DNA of 64,000 nt from CAXXOK01 sp964640955 (GTDB lineage Bacteria; Bacillota; Clostridia; Christensenellales; Aristaeellaceae), in assembly GCA_964640955.1 (NCBI GenBank), contig CAZXJI010000003.1, positions 139,011 to 203,010 on the forward strand, given 5' to 3'. The number at the start of each line of letters is the position of its first letter. The first letter of the stretch is position 1. Positions 17,111-26,145 of the stretch are shown piece after piece. The notes beneath the pieces were generated by a model that did not search any database, was not told where the DNA came from, and worked only from the letters and a program-made list of their open reading frames with translations. A program made the position numbers and the translations under genes.

Positions 17111-18610
17111 ATGGATTGTTTTATCGGAGTCGACATCGGAACCTCCAGCGTCAAGTCGCTCCTGATGCGGGGCGACGGCCGGATTCTCGGCGTCGCGCAG
17201 AAGCCCTACGACGTGCTGCGCCCGCAGACGGGTTTTGCCGAGCAGGCGATCGATACGCTGTGGCAGGCCGCGTGCGTTACGCTCAAACAGCTCGGCGCCG
17301 AGCACCCGCAGGACATGGCCCGGGTGAAGTGCGTCGGCTACAGCGGACAGATGCACGGCCTGGTGCTGCTGGACGATCGGCGCAGGCCGCTTCGCAACGC
17401 CATCATCTGGGAGGATCAGCGCTCCGTCCGGGAGATCGACGAGATACTCGCCGCGATGCCCCCGGAGGAATTCTGCGGTGTGACGCTCAACCGGCTGAGC
17501 ACGGGCTATCTGGTGACGTCGCTGCTCTGGGTGTGTCGGCATGAGCCGGAGGTGTTCCGGCGCGCGAGCGTGCTCATGCTGCCCAAGGATTACGTGCGCT
17601 ACCGCATGTGCGGCGAGATCGGCAGCGATATGTCCGACGCGTCCAGCACGCTGATCTTCGACACGGCCAAACGCGAATGGGCCTGGGGCATCATCGACAA
17701 AATGCGTCTGCCGCGGTCGCTCTTCCCCGCATGCCGTGAATCCTACGAGATCGCGGGGCAGGTTACGCCCGAAGCCGCGGCGCTGACCGGCCTTCGGGCC
17801 GGCACGCCCGTCGTGTTCGGCGGCGGGGACACGCTGATGCACGAGGTCGGCACCTGCCTGATCGACGAAAGCCGGCCGTGGGTCGCCAACATCGGCACGT
17901 CGTGCCAGGTGACCTGCGCGATGAACGCCCCGAACTTCGACCGGGACTTTCGCACCAACACGTTCTGCCACGTCAAAGAGGACTTGTGGATGCTGATGAG
18001 CTGCAACCTCTGCGGGGGCGCGGCGATGAAATGGCTGAGCGAGATGGTCTACGGCGGGCTGTCGCTTGACGATATCAACCGGCTTGTCGTACAGGCGCCC
18101 CCCGGCAGCGACGGGCTGATCTTCCTGCCGTACCTGAACGGCGCGCGCTGCCCCGACAACGACCCCAAGGCGCGCGGCATGTTCTTCGGCCTGACGCTGA
18201 GCCACGGCAAGGCGCACATGGTGCGCGCCACCATGGAGGGGATCGTGTACAGCCTGAAGAACTCGTTCAACATCCTCGAAAGCATCGTGCACAAAACGCC
18301 CCGCTACGTGATCGCGGCGGGGGGCGGCGCGCGCGGGCGCCTGTTCCTGCAGATGGAGGCCGACGCCTTCAACCGCCCGGTTTACACGACCGTGGAGGCG
18401 GAGCAGAGCTGCATCGGCGCGGCGCTGACGGCCGCCGTCGGGGTGGGTTATTATTCGTCCTACGCGGAGGCGTGCGACTCGGTGATCCGCTTCAACGACG
18501 AGGTGGTCGAACCCATCCCCGCGAACGTCGAGAAGTGCAACGAGTACTTCGCCATTTATCAGGAGCTTTACGGACACAACAAGGATCTGTTCGCAAAGTA
18601 TCACATGTAA
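17111..18610 (+). CDS. FGGY-family carbohydrate kinase (xylulokinase-like)
   Basis: Two-domain ATP-dependent sugar kinase of 499 residues. Domain I opens with FIGVDIGTSSVKSLLM (phosphate loop) and contains GYSGQMHGLVLLD, close to the xylulokinase substrate loop, and WEDQRS. Domain II has VFGGGDTLMHEVG and IAAGGGARG. AGACGAGGG lies just before the ATG, and the gap to the synthase gene is four bases. It should phosphorylate the ketose made by the epimerase, for example xylulose or ribulose. Its product would then feed the hexulose-phosphate synthase or the pentose phosphate pathway. Substrate is inferred. Confidence 0.88.
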   Translation: MDCFIGVDIGTSSVKSLLMRGDGRILGVAQKPYDVLRPQTGFAEQAIDTLWQAACVTLKQLGAEHPQDMARVKCVGYSGQMHGLVLLDDRRRPLRNAIIWEDQRSVREIDEILAAMPPEEFCGVTLNRLSTGYLVTSLLWVCRHEPEVFRRASVLMLPKDYVRYRMCGEIGSDMSDASSTLIFDTAKREWAWGIIDKMRLPRSLFPACRESYEIAGQVTPEAAALTGLRAGTPVVFGGGDTLMHEVGTCLIDESRPWVANIGTSCQVTCAMNAPNFDRDFRTNTFCHVKEDLWMLMSCNLCGGAAMKWLSEMVYGGLSLDDINRLVVQAPPGSDGLIFLPYLNGARCPDNDPKARGMFFGLTLSHGKAHMVRATMEGIVYSLKNSFNILESIVHKTPRYVIAAGGGARGRLFLQMEADAFNRPVYTTVEAEQSCIGAALTAAVGVGYYSSYAEACDSVIRFNDEVVEPIPANVEKCNEYFAIYQELYGHNKDLFAKYHM

Positions 18611-18624
18611 CGGAAGGTGTAACG

Positions 18625-19173
18625 ATGCCTTTGGATAAGAAGGACAAGGCGATTGCCGAGCTGCGCGGCACGCTGAACGCGATTCGGCCCGAGACCGTGG
18701 CGGAACTGGAAGAGCGCATTCGCGGCGCGCGCGAGATATTTTGCATCGGGTACGGCCGCAGCGGGCTTTGTGGCAGCGGTTTTGCGATGCGCCTAATGCA
18801 CCTGGGGCTCAAAAGCAACATCGTGGGCGAGATGACGGCCCACCCGATTGAGCGGGGCGATCTGCTGATCGTAACGAGCGCCTCCGGCTCCAGCAAGACG
18901 CTGATGCCGCTGGTGAGGAAGGCCCGGTCGCTGGGCGCGCAGGTCGCGCTGATTACGACGAACCGCTCGTCGGCGCTGGCCGGCATCGCGGACGTGACGG
19001 TCCATATTCCCGCGCAGACGAAGTGCGATACGGTCGAAACGTCCGTGATGCCGATGGGTTCGATTTTTGAGGAAGCGGCGTTCGTGATGTTCGACCTGAT
19101 CGTGGCGGACCTGATGGAGCAGATGCAGATCACCAACGAGGAGATGATCCACCGGCACGCGAACCTGGAGTGA
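18625..19173 (+). CDS. 6-phospho-3-hexuloisomerase (HxlB-like, SIS domain)
   Basis: SIS-domain isomerase of 182 residues, the normal HxlB length. It interconverts 3-hexulose-6-phosphate and fructose-6-phosphate. Family marks are GYGRSGLCGSGFAMRLMHLG, the serine-rich sugar-phosphate loop TSASGSSKT, the PMGSIFE stretch and the HANLE C-terminus shared with Bacillus HxlB. GGAAGGTGT precedes the ATG. It is the last gene of the operon and the functional partner of the synthase at 16450. It could form a formaldehyde-fixing or formaldehyde-releasing branch linking pentose and hexose phosphates. Confidence 0.9.
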   Translation: MPLDKKDKAIAELRGTLNAIRPETVAELEERIRGAREIFCIGYGRSGLCGSGFAMRLMHLGLKSNIVGEMTAHPIERGDLLIVTSASGSSKTLMPLVRKARSLGAQVALITTNRSSALAGIADVTVHIPAQTKCDTVETSVMPMGSIFEEAAFVMFDLIVADLMEQMQITNEEMIHRHANLE

Positions 19174-19261
19174 CCGCCGCGGCCGCCCATTCGCCCGTCC
19201 TCCTTCGCGGAGGGGACCGGTACGCCCCTGCCCGAGCGAAGCGCGTTCTCGCAGATTTAAT

Positions 19262-19284
19262 CCCCCCTGGCTTTGCCAGGGGGG
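19262..19284. terminator. Palindromic hairpin between convergent operons
   Basis: CCCCCCTGGC pairs with GCCAGGGGGG around a TTT loop. It lies between the ends of the plus-strand ketose operon and the minus-strand galactoside operon and could end both. The surrounding 19174-19344 holds no gene; a second small hairpin (CCTCC-TTCGC-GGAGG) lies near 19200. Confidence 0.6.
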
Positions 19285-19344
19285 ATGCTTTGTGGCAGGC
19301 TTCGCTGCTTTTGGGGGCTACGAATGCTGTCGCGGCAGGGCCGG

Positions 19345-20463
19345 TCACTTCATCCGGTAGCGTTCCACGGTTTCCCAGTCCAGCTCCACGCCCAGGCCGG
19401 GCCGGTCGGGAATCGAAACCCAGCCGTCCTGAACGCGGATCGGCTCCGTGATCAGGCTGCGGCTCAGCACGGTTTCCTGTCCGCAGTACTCCAGGTACAG
19501 CGCGTTGGGAAGCGCGGCGATGTATTGCAGCGTCGCGGACATCAGCAAGCCGCTCTTGAAGTTGTGCGGAATAATCGGCACGCCCGCCTTCGCCGCCAGA
19601 TCGCGAATCTTTCTGGCAACGGTCAGCCCGCCGCAGCGGCTCATGTCCGGCTGGAGGATGTCGACGCAGCCTTCCCGCACGTAGGCGTCGAACTCGTCGA
19701 TGTGGCACAGTTCCTCGCCGGCCGTAACGTTCAGGGCCACCTCGCCGCGCAGACGGGCGAAATCCGCCCTTCTTTCCACCCGGAAGGGCTCCTCCACCCA
19801 GAAAACGCCGTACTCTTCAAACGCGCGGCAGGTGTGGAGCGCCGTTTTGTAATCGTCCCAGCCCATGGCGATATCGATCATCAGCTTTTTGTCCGGTCCC
19901 AGCGCCTTTCTCGCCGCGCGGATCAGCGCGATGTCCTTGTCGGGGTCCTGACCCAGCGAGCCCCAGCCGAACTTGATGCCGCCGTACCCCTGCGTCATAT
20001 GGTGGTCGATCAGCCGTTTCACTTCGTCTTCCGTTTCCGGCATCAGAATGCTGATGTAGGCGGGAATCCGGTCCTGAAAGCGCCCGCCCAGCAGCCTGCA
20101 CACGGGCACGTGAAGCGACTTGCCCAGAATATCCCACAGCGCCATGTCGATGCCGCTGATCGCGTGCATCACAACGCCGCCGCGCCCCTGGTAATAGCTG
20201 TAGCGGTACATCTTGTTCCACAGGCGTTCGATATCCGTGGGGTCTTCCCCGAGCAGGACGTTTTTCAGGCCCCGGCAGGCGCTGTGGGAATCCGGCATTT
20301 CGATCGCCGTCCGAACCAGAAACGGCGCGGAATCCACCTCCGCCACGCCCGTGACGCCCTCGTCGGTATGCACCAGAATGATGGCGGAGTCCTGCGTGCC
20401 GTCGCCGATCAGGGCGATTTCCGGCTGTCTGACGACGATGGCTTGGACATCGGTGATTTTCAT
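19345..20463 (-). CDS. Mandelate racemase/muconate lactonizing enzyme-family dehydratase
   Basis: Enolase-superfamily enzyme of about 372 residues, likely a sugar-acid dehydratase. Metal ligands fit D197 (LMIDIAMG), a glutamate in FWVEEP (224/225) and E250 (TAGEE). A His-Asp base pair is seen as H300 (IIPHNFKSG) and D273 (QPDMSRCGG), and K164 lies in GGIKFGWG. The ATG at 20463 follows AGAGGGGAAC; the upstream in-frame alternative lacks a site. As the last gene of an operon with an alpha-galactosidase, a dehydrogenase and a DapA-type aldolase, it would dehydrate an aldonate such as galactonate to a 2-keto-3-deoxy acid. Exact substrate unknown. Confidence 0.85.
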   Translation of the reverse strand: MKITDVQAIVVRQPEIALIGDGTQDSAIILVHTDEGVTGVAEVDSAPFLVRTAIEMPDSHSACRGLKNVLLGEDPTDIERLWNKMYRYSYYQGRGGVVMHAISGIDMALWDILGKSLHVPVCRLLGGRFQDRIPAYISILMPETEDEVKRLIDHHMTQGYGGIKFGWGSLGQDPDKDIALIRAARKALGPDKKLMIDIAMGWDDYKTALHTCRAFEEYGVFWVEEPFRVERRADFARLRGEVALNVTAGEELCHIDEFDAYVREGCVDILQPDMSRCGGLTVARKIRDLAAKAGVPIIPHNFKSGLLMSATLQYIAALPNALYLEYCGQETVLSRSLITEPIRVQDGWVSIPDRPGLGVELDWETVERYRMK

Positions 20464-20493
20464 GGCTTGCGTTCCCCTCTTCTTTCCACAATT

Positions 20494-20505
20494 CGTTTGC
20501 AAACG
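20494..20505. promoter_or_regulatory. 12-bp palindrome upstream of the dehydratase gene
   Basis: CGTTTGCAAACG is a perfect dyad in the 60-base gap between dehydrogenase and dehydratase genes. LacI-family operators often look like this. No LacI gene is in the window, so its use is uncertain. Confidence 0.3.
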
Positions 20506-20523
20506 CGCTGTCCGCGCGCCGCC

Positions 20524-21558
20524 CTACGCCTCCCAGGGATGCACGACCGCCTTGATGAGGTTTTCCGGATGACGCTTCACCAGGTCGACCGCCCGCTCCA
20601 GTTCCGCCAGCGCGAAGCGGTGGGTCACCATGCCCCCGACGTCGATCACGCCCCGCGCAACCAGATCGATCAGCGGATCCCAGGCCAGTTCGTTATTGGT
20701 GAGCCCGTACACCGTAATCTGGTTCAGGATCATCTCCTTCACCGGAAAGCGGATACTCGCGTCCTCGTCCGGAATGCCGTACAGGACGACCCTTCCTCCC
20801 TTTTTCACAAGCGTCACCGACGCCTCCACGGTCGCCGGCACGCCCGCCGCGTCGATTGCGAGGTCGGCGCCCCGGCCGGCCGTCTCCTCCATGACCCGCC
20901 GTTCCAGCGGTTCCCGCGCGACGTTGACCACGACGTCCGCGCCGAAGCGCCGGGCAAACGCGGCCCGCGTTTCGTTGCGCACGGTCATGATCACCTTTTT
21001 CACGCCGAACGCCTTGGCGGACTGCGCGAACGAAAGGCCCGCGACGCCCGCGCCCTGAACAAGCACGGTGTCGTCCGGCCGGAGCCCGAGCCGGTAAAGC
21101 GATCCGAAGGGGCAGGCCACCGCCTCCAGAATGCCGCCCGCGTCGTTGCCGACCGCCGCCGGAATTTTGCGGATGCAGTTTTCGGGCACGACGACGTACT
21201 GCGCGTATCCGCCGGGGTACGGCGGAAAACCGATCTCCCCGCCCCCGGCGCACAGGTGCTTGTTCCCCGTCCGGCAATAGACGCACAGGCCGCACCCGAC
21301 GGCGGTCTCCACCACGACGCGTTCGCCGGCGGAGGTGCCGCGCACGCCCGCGCCCACGGCCGCGACCTCGCCGCAGATTTCGTGGCCCAGCACGTGCGGC
21401 GGCTCGCCGTGCTTAAACCGGCCGGTGATCACGTGGACGTCCGTCGCGCAGACGCCCGCGCTGAGCACCTTTACCTTGACGCTTCCGGGCACGCATTCCG
21501 GCTCCGGCAGGTCGCGCAGGGCCAGCCGGTCAACGGCCTCCCATACCATTGCTTTCAT
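20524..21558 (-). CDS. Zinc-dependent alcohol/polyol dehydrogenase (MDR family)
   Basis: Medium-chain dehydrogenase of 344 residues. The GroES-like domain has the catalytic-zinc cysteine and histidine in AGVCATDVHV and GHEICGEV. The structural zinc loop is CGLCVYCRTGNKHLC (four cysteines). The NAD-binding part has QGAGVAGLSFAQ. It overlaps the aldolase gene by 29 bases, so the two are co-translated. In context it could oxidise galactose or a sugar alcohol/acid released by the alpha-galactosidase pathway. Resemblance to L-threonine or sorbitol dehydrogenases is general, so the substrate stays open. Confidence 0.88.
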   Translation of the reverse strand: MKAMVWEAVDRLALRDLPEPECVPGSVKVKVLSAGVCATDVHVITGRFKHGEPPHVLGHEICGEVAAVGAGVRGTSAGERVVVETAVGCGLCVYCRTGNKHLCAGGGEIGFPPYPGGYAQYVVVPENCIRKIPAAVGNDAGGILEAVACPFGSLYRLGLRPDDTVLVQGAGVAGLSFAQSAKAFGVKKVIMTVRNETRAAFARRFGADVVVNVAREPLERRVMEETAGRGADLAIDAAGVPATVEASVTLVKKGGRVVLYGIPDEDASIRFPVKEMILNQITVYGLTNNELAWDPLIDLVARGVIDVGGMVTHRFALAELERAVDLVKRHPENLIKAVVHPWEA

Positions 21559-22453
21559 CGATGAAGCCCTCCCGGCTCAGTTTTGCAAGCTCGTCCCGAA
21601 TGGCCCTCCGCGTTTCCGCAATTCTTTCGGAAGCGACCGGCAGCGGGCCGATTTCAAGTCCCCGCGCTTCCGCCGCCAGCTTGTAGCCCGCGGGGAAGGA
21701 AAGCGAATCCGCGATGCGCAACAGCGGCAGCACGGCGTTCTGCTTTTTCCGGGCCTCCGTGATATTCCCCCGCTCCCATTCCCGGTAGACCGAGGCGATC
21801 CATTCCGGGAGGATGCCCGCCAGCGCCGTCATGCTGCCGGCGCAGCCCGCGGCCAGCGACGGCAGGAGGCAGTCGTCCGTGCCGGTGTAGACCCGGAACC
21901 GCTCCGGCGTCATCTGCACGGTGTGCGCGATATGCTTCATATTGGCGGAGGAATCCTTAATGCCGATAATGGAATCCACCTGTGCCAGGCTTTGGATGGT
22001 CGAAAGTTCCAATCCGGTCGTAAAGAACGGCACGTGGTACAGAATGATCTTCATGCCGCCCGCTTCCGCCGCGATCCGGGTATAGAAGCGCAGAATATCC
22101 TCCTGCGACTGCGGGTAATAGTAAGGCGGGCAAACGACGCAGGCGTCGTAAGCGCAGCGCGCCGCCGTCTCCACGCCCTGCAGAACCTCGCGCGCGCCGG
22201 CGCCGCACGCCCCGGCGATCAGTCTTTTCCGGCCCGCGTTTTCCTCCGCGACGGTTTGCAGGATGCGGCTTCTTTCCGCCGCCTCGAATTTGATAAACTC
22301 CCCCGTGGACGAGCAGGGAAACAGACCGGCGATATCCTGCCCGCACAGCCAGGCCGTCTGCCGGCGCAGCTCCCCGTAATCCGGCGCGCCCCGGTCCGTC
22401 GTCGGCGTGACCGTGACCGCGAACGCGCCCCCTAAACCTTCGATCCGCTCCAT
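21530..22453 (-). CDS. DapA-family aldolase (dihydrodipicolinate synthase/KDG aldolase-like)
   Basis: Class I aldolase of 307 residues. The Schiff-base lysine is K166 in GIKDSSAN, the catalytic tyrosine Y139 in ILYHVPFF, and the pyruvate-carboxylate loop reads CSSTGEF (usually GTTGE). Members use pyruvate; in sugar operons they cleave 2-keto-3-deoxy sugar acids to pyruvate and an aldehyde. The neighbours (dehydratase, dehydrogenase, alpha-galactosidase) favour that catabolic role over lysine biosynthesis. The start ATG at 22453 has GGGGAGGGGCAG upstream. Confidence 0.87.
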   Translation of the reverse strand: MERIEGLGGAFAVTVTPTTDRGAPDYGELRRQTAWLCGQDIAGLFPCSSTGEFIKFEAAERSRILQTVAEENAGRKRLIAGACGAGAREVLQGVETAARCAYDACVVCPPYYYPQSQEDILRFYTRIAAEAGGMKIILYHVPFFTTGLELSTIQSLAQVDSIIGIKDSSANMKHIAHTVQMTPERFRVYTGTDDCLLPSLAAGCAGSMTALAGILPEWIASVYREWERGNITEARKKQNAVLPLLRIADSLSFPAGYKLAAEARGLEIGPLPVASERIAETRRAIRDELAKLSREGFIDESNGMGGR

Positions 22454-22533
22454 GCGGCTGCCCCTCCCCGCCTAATACAATAGAAATACGCAAGCTCCGG
22501 CGGATAATCGAACCGCGCTTGACGTTCGGCGCC

Positions 22534-24438
22534 CTACAGCCCCGGCCTGACCTTCATGATCTCCGAGCCCTCCTCCGGCAGATCGGTGAACGCAACGCCC
22601 TTCTCCATAAAGGATTTTCCGCTGCGCGTGATTCTATGCTCGCAGTCCTCGAAGGTGATGTCGTACATCGCATCCGCTTTCAGCCCCTGCAGGAAGATCG
22701 TCCGCTCCGGCTCGCCGCCCTTGAGGCGGAAAACAAAAACGTAGGACGTATCGTCTCCGGCCAGGTACTGGTAGGCCTGCCAGCGGTCGCCCTTCCCGCC
22801 CCGTAGCGCCTGTTCCGTGAGGCGGTACATGTCGCCCAGAAGGATGTACTTTTTCGAGATATACTTGAAAAAGTCGACGTAGTGTTTCAGGCGCGCCCGC
22901 CATTCCGGCTTCCAGTTTTTGAACCGGTAGGAGAAGCCGCAGGTGGACAGCAGGCTTGCCCGGAGGTAGAAGTCCAGCTTCGCGGGCGTAATGTCCTCCG
23001 TGATGGGGTTGAAAATGCCGTTGTGGTCGCTGATGCACTCCGACTGCGTGAACTGGTAGCACAGCGCCGGCGGAATGAAGGACGTCGCGCCCCAGAAGCA
23101 CTGGAAATGGTTGTCGACGTAATCGTGGTCGGACATATAGGCGAAGTGCGCGCGGGACAGGATGCCCAGATCGTTGCGCATGCCCCCGCTGCCGCAGTTT
23201 TCTATGAACAGTCCGGGGTACTTGCGGTGGACGTCTCCCAAAAACTGGTAATAGCCCAGGCAATGCCGGTAAAGCCCATCGCCCTCCCCGTGCCCGTGGG
23301 AGGGGTCGTTGCAGCCCAGCTTCGGCGACACGTTAAAGTCGAACTTGATCCATCCGGCTTTGTACTCCGTCACCAGGCGATCGATCACCGTCATCGCCCA
23401 TTTGCGCGTCTCCGGGTTCGCCATGCACAGATACCCCAGGGATCGGCCGTCCCTGCGCGCCACAAACTCGGGATGGGTCTTGTTCAGGTTCGCGATCACG
23501 CCGACGCCTTCGATTTCGCACCAGATGCCGAAGGCAATGCCCGCCTCGGTCACGGCTTCGCCCAGGTGGCGGAGCCCGGAAGGAAAATCGACCCTGTTTT
23601 CGACTTCCCAGTCGCCGCGCTTGCCGAACCAGTTGATCTCCTTATCCGGCATGCCGAACCAGCCCGCGTCCAGCACGAAGTTGGTGATGCCGGCCTCCGC
23701 CGCGTAGCGCGCGTTTTCCACGCACACGTCCTCGCCGATGAAACGGTCTTCGTAGCACCACCAGGTGTTGTAGGTGACCGGCAGGGTGTCGATCTTCTCC
23801 GCGTCCAGAACGCTTCCGTATTGAATAAAGTACTTCCGGGTCCGTCTGCTGGCCTCGTCCAGGCTGTTTTCGGAGCAGGCCAGGTAGACCGGCGCGCCGA
23901 CGAACTTCCCTTTCGGCTGGATGTCGCTGAAGAAGCCCTCCTCGTTGATCCCCATGACCGCCCTGCAGGCGCCGCCGTCGTTTTCCAGCTCGTAGTGCCA
24001 GTTGCCGGACCACGCGAGCGCCATGCTGAAGCTTGCGTCTTTGCTTTCCAGGCCGATCCAGGGCGAATACTCCTGCGACGAGCGGCCTTCCAGCGTGCCG
24101 ATTTCAAACCGCTGCGGCACGGGGATATCGTGGGGCACAAATTCCTTTCCCCAGCTCGCGCTGAAGTAGTGGAGCGTGCCTTTCACCTGCTGCGTGCAAA
24201 ACCCGACGCTCGCCTTGCTGAGCCGCACCGTCTCGGGGGTGTCGTTGCACACCTCCAGCCAGCACCGGGCCGTTTGCAGCGCCTCGTCCTTTTCCTCGCA
24301 CAGCCGCGCGCAGACCCCTTCCGTCGGCGCCGCTTCGTATTCCGAATACAGAAGGGAGGCGCGCTTTTCCTGCCGCGCGCGCTTCGCGGTTCCCCGGAAC
24401 GTTTGGCCGTCCAGGCATACGACGTAATACAGCTCCAT
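22534..24438 (-). CDS. Alpha-galactosidase (GH36)
   Basis: Cytoplasmic retaining glycosidase of 634 residues with no signal peptide. The nucleophile aspartate lies in WIKFDFN and the acid/base aspartate in YMSDHDYVDNH. The GH36 signature ENCGSGGMRND is present, as are LDAGWFG and WCEIEGVG. It is shorter than typical 720-residue GH36 enzymes, mostly in the N-terminal beta-supersandwich. AAGGAGGC precedes the ATG. It lies 10 bases after the permease genes. The operon therefore imports an alpha-galactoside (raffinose-like or galactomannan fragment), cleaves it and passes the galactose-derived product to the oxidative genes downstream. Confidence 0.88.
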   Translation of the reverse strand: MELYYVVCLDGQTFRGTAKRARQEKRASLLYSEYEAAPTEGVCARLCEEKDEALQTARCWLEVCNDTPETVRLSKASVGFCTQQVKGTLHYFSASWGKEFVPHDIPVPQRFEIGTLEGRSSQEYSPWIGLESKDASFSMALAWSGNWHYELENDGGACRAVMGINEEGFFSDIQPKGKFVGAPVYLACSENSLDEASRRTRKYFIQYGSVLDAEKIDTLPVTYNTWWCYEDRFIGEDVCVENARYAAEAGITNFVLDAGWFGMPDKEINWFGKRGDWEVENRVDFPSGLRHLGEAVTEAGIAFGIWCEIEGVGVIANLNKTHPEFVARRDGRSLGYLCMANPETRKWAMTVIDRLVTEYKAGWIKFDFNVSPKLGCNDPSHGHGEGDGLYRHCLGYYQFLGDVHRKYPGLFIENCGSGGMRNDLGILSRAHFAYMSDHDYVDNHFQCFWGATSFIPPALCYQFTQSECISDHNGIFNPITEDITPAKLDFYLRASLLSTCGFSYRFKNWKPEWRARLKHYVDFFKYISKKYILLGDMYRLTEQALRGGKGDRWQAYQYLAGDDTSYVFVFRLKGGEPERTIFLQGLKADAMYDITFEDCEHRITRSGKSFMEKGVAFTDLPEEGSEIMKVRPGL

Positions 24439-24448
24439 ACCTGCCTCC

Positions 24449-25273
24449 TTATCCTTTCACCGCGCCGGCGGTCATGCCGGCGACCAGATACTTCTGCCCG
24501 AAAACGTAGATGACGATAATCGGAAACACGTTGATCAGCATCGCCGTGCACACCAGGTTCCAGGAGCTGACGAACTTGCTGAAATAGTTGTACATCATCA
24601 TGACCATACCCCATTTTTTCGAGGAATTCAGGAAGTACAGCGGTATGATGAAATCGTTCCAGCAGCTCAGCAGGTTCAGGATCATCGCCGTGGACGTCAC
24701 CGGTTTCAACAGCGGGAAAATGACGGAGAAGAACATGCGGGCGCTTCCGCTTCCGTCGATCAGCGCGGCTTCGTCCAGCGTTCGGGGTACCTGCGAAACG
24801 AAGCCGTAGTAAATGAACACCGTGAACGGAATGAACTGCGCCGTATACAGCATAATCGCGCCCGTGTAGGTATTGATGATGCCGAAAACCTGCAGTACCC
24901 GCACCGTCATGATGTAGTTGACGGGCGCGACGAGCCCGACCAGAAAAATGATGTAGATGAAATGGTTGAATCTGGAACGGTTCCTGGAAAGCACGAACGC
25001 CGCCAGCGCGGACAGGAAGGTCGACAGCGTCGCGGATACCACGCTCAGATAGGCGCTGTTGAAAAAAGAGCGGAAAAGCTTCTTGTCCGAGAGCACCTCC
25101 ACGAAGTTCTCGAAATGGACGGAGGTCGGCAGTTCCAGGCTCATCACGGCCGATTCGTTGACGCTCTTGACCGAGTTGAGGACGATCATCGCAAGCGGAA
25201 CCACGACGATCATCACCAGCATCCACATCAGCACGGACAGGCCCAGCTTCAGGCCCCATTTCCGCCTCCTCAT
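24449..25273 (-). CDS. Sugar ABC transporter permease (MalG-type)
   Basis: Inner-membrane permease of 274 residues with six helices. The coupling loop is TLDEAALIDGSGSARMFFSV and the tail ends MTAGAVKG. The ATG overlaps the preceding permease stop by four bases. It pairs with that permease and the binding protein at 26260 to take up alpha-galactosides. Confidence 0.9.
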   Translation of the reverse strand: MRRRKWGLKLGLSVLMWMLVMIVVVPLAMIVLNSVKSVNESAVMSLELPTSVHFENFVEVLSDKKLFRSFFNSAYLSVVSATLSTFLSALAAFVLSRNRSRFNHFIYIIFLVGLVAPVNYIMTVRVLQVFGIINTYTGAIMLYTAQFIPFTVFIYYGFVSQVPRTLDEAALIDGSGSARMFFSVIFPLLKPVTSTAMILNLLSCWNDFIIPLYFLNSSKKWGMVMMMYNYFSKFVSSWNLVCTAMLINVFPIIVIYVFGQKYLVAGMTAGAVKG

Positions 25274-26145
25274 TCCGTCTCACTCCCTTCCTTCGAAAAC
25301 CGTCTGATGACGTTGACGGAGATGACGATGAGGATAAAGAACATCAGCGTGCTGTACGCCGTGCCGTATCCGTAATTGCCGATCGAGAACTCGTTGAGCA
25401 CGACGATCTCCACCACTTCCGACAGCCGTCCCGGGCCGCCGTTGGTCAGGGTGTAGATGACGTCGAACACTTTGAGCCCGGAGATGATATTCAACAGCAT
25501 ATTGATGACGATCGACGGCATGATGAACGGAATCGTGATTTTCGCAAACTTCTGCCACGCGTTTCCGCCGTCGATATCGCAGGCTTCATACAAATCGGAC
25601 GGCACGGATTGGAGTCCGGCCAGAAAGATAACCATGTTGAAACCGGAGGCCTTCCATACCTCCACCCCGACGCAGGACCACATCACCAGCCCGGGCTCGA
25701 TAATCCACCCGCGCGCCAGCGAACCCGCGCCGATCAGCCGCAAAAACTGGTTGAGCACGCCCGTGTCCGGATGGTAAATTTGCTGAAACACGAGCCCGAC
25801 CACGACGTTGGAAAGGATGATGGGGAGGAAAAACAGGGTGCGCAGCGCGTTGCGTCCGTACACCGCGCGGTTGAGGGCCAGCGCCAGCAATAGCCCGATT
25901 CCGCCTTTCAGGATCGAAGTCATGAAGGCGAAGAAGATCGTGTTCAGAATCGGCCGAATGTTGGACATGCTTTTGAAAATCTTGCGGTAGTTGTCCAGGC
26001 CGATCCATTTGATGTTTTCGCTGAAGGAGTTCCAGTTGGTGAAAGAAAAAAAGATGCCCAGGATGCTCGGCAGCAAAAACAGGATAAAAAAAATAGCAAA
26101 GGCCGGAACCCAGAACCATTTGCTATAGACTCTGTTGTAATTCAT
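25270..26145 (-). CDS. Sugar ABC transporter permease (MalF-type)
   Basis: Membrane subunit of about 291 residues with six predicted helices. The conserved coupling loop is LYEACDIDGGNAWQKFAKIT and the N-terminal PAFAIFFILFLLPSILG starts the first helix. The ATG at 26145 follows GGAGGAGAAGGAG; the slightly longer frame from a TTG at 26163 would bury that site and is rejected. It overlaps the second permease by four bases. Confidence 0.9.
   Translation of the reverse strand: MNYNRVYSKWFWVPAFAIFFILFLLPSILGIFFSFTNWNSFSENIKWIGLDNYRKIFKSMSNIRPILNTIFFAFMTSILKGGIGLLLALALNRAVYGRNALRTLFFLPIILSNVVVGLVFQQIYHPDTGVLNQFLRLIGAGSLARGWIIEPGLVMWSCVGVEVWKASGFNMVIFLAGLQSVPSDLYEACDIDGGNAWQKFAKITIPFIMPSIVINMLLNIISGLKVFDVIYTLTNGGPGRLSEVVEIVVLNEFSIGNYGYGTAYSTLMFFILIVISVNVIRRFSKEGSETE

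Noticed and set aside
19174..19344. Short repeated-looking element with CCCCCCTGGC palindrome
   Set aside because: No terminal inverted repeats, target duplication or second copy was found in the window, so it is listed only as a terminator-like hairpin.
19273..21564. Plus-strand frame of 763 codons opposite the dehydratase and dehydrogenase genes
   Set aside because: It spans two genes and their gap, has no domain signature and starts inside a palindrome.
22882..24513. Plus-strand frame of 543 codons opposite the alpha-galactosidase
   Set aside because: The minus-strand GH36 gene has catalytic motifs and correct length; the opposing frame has none.
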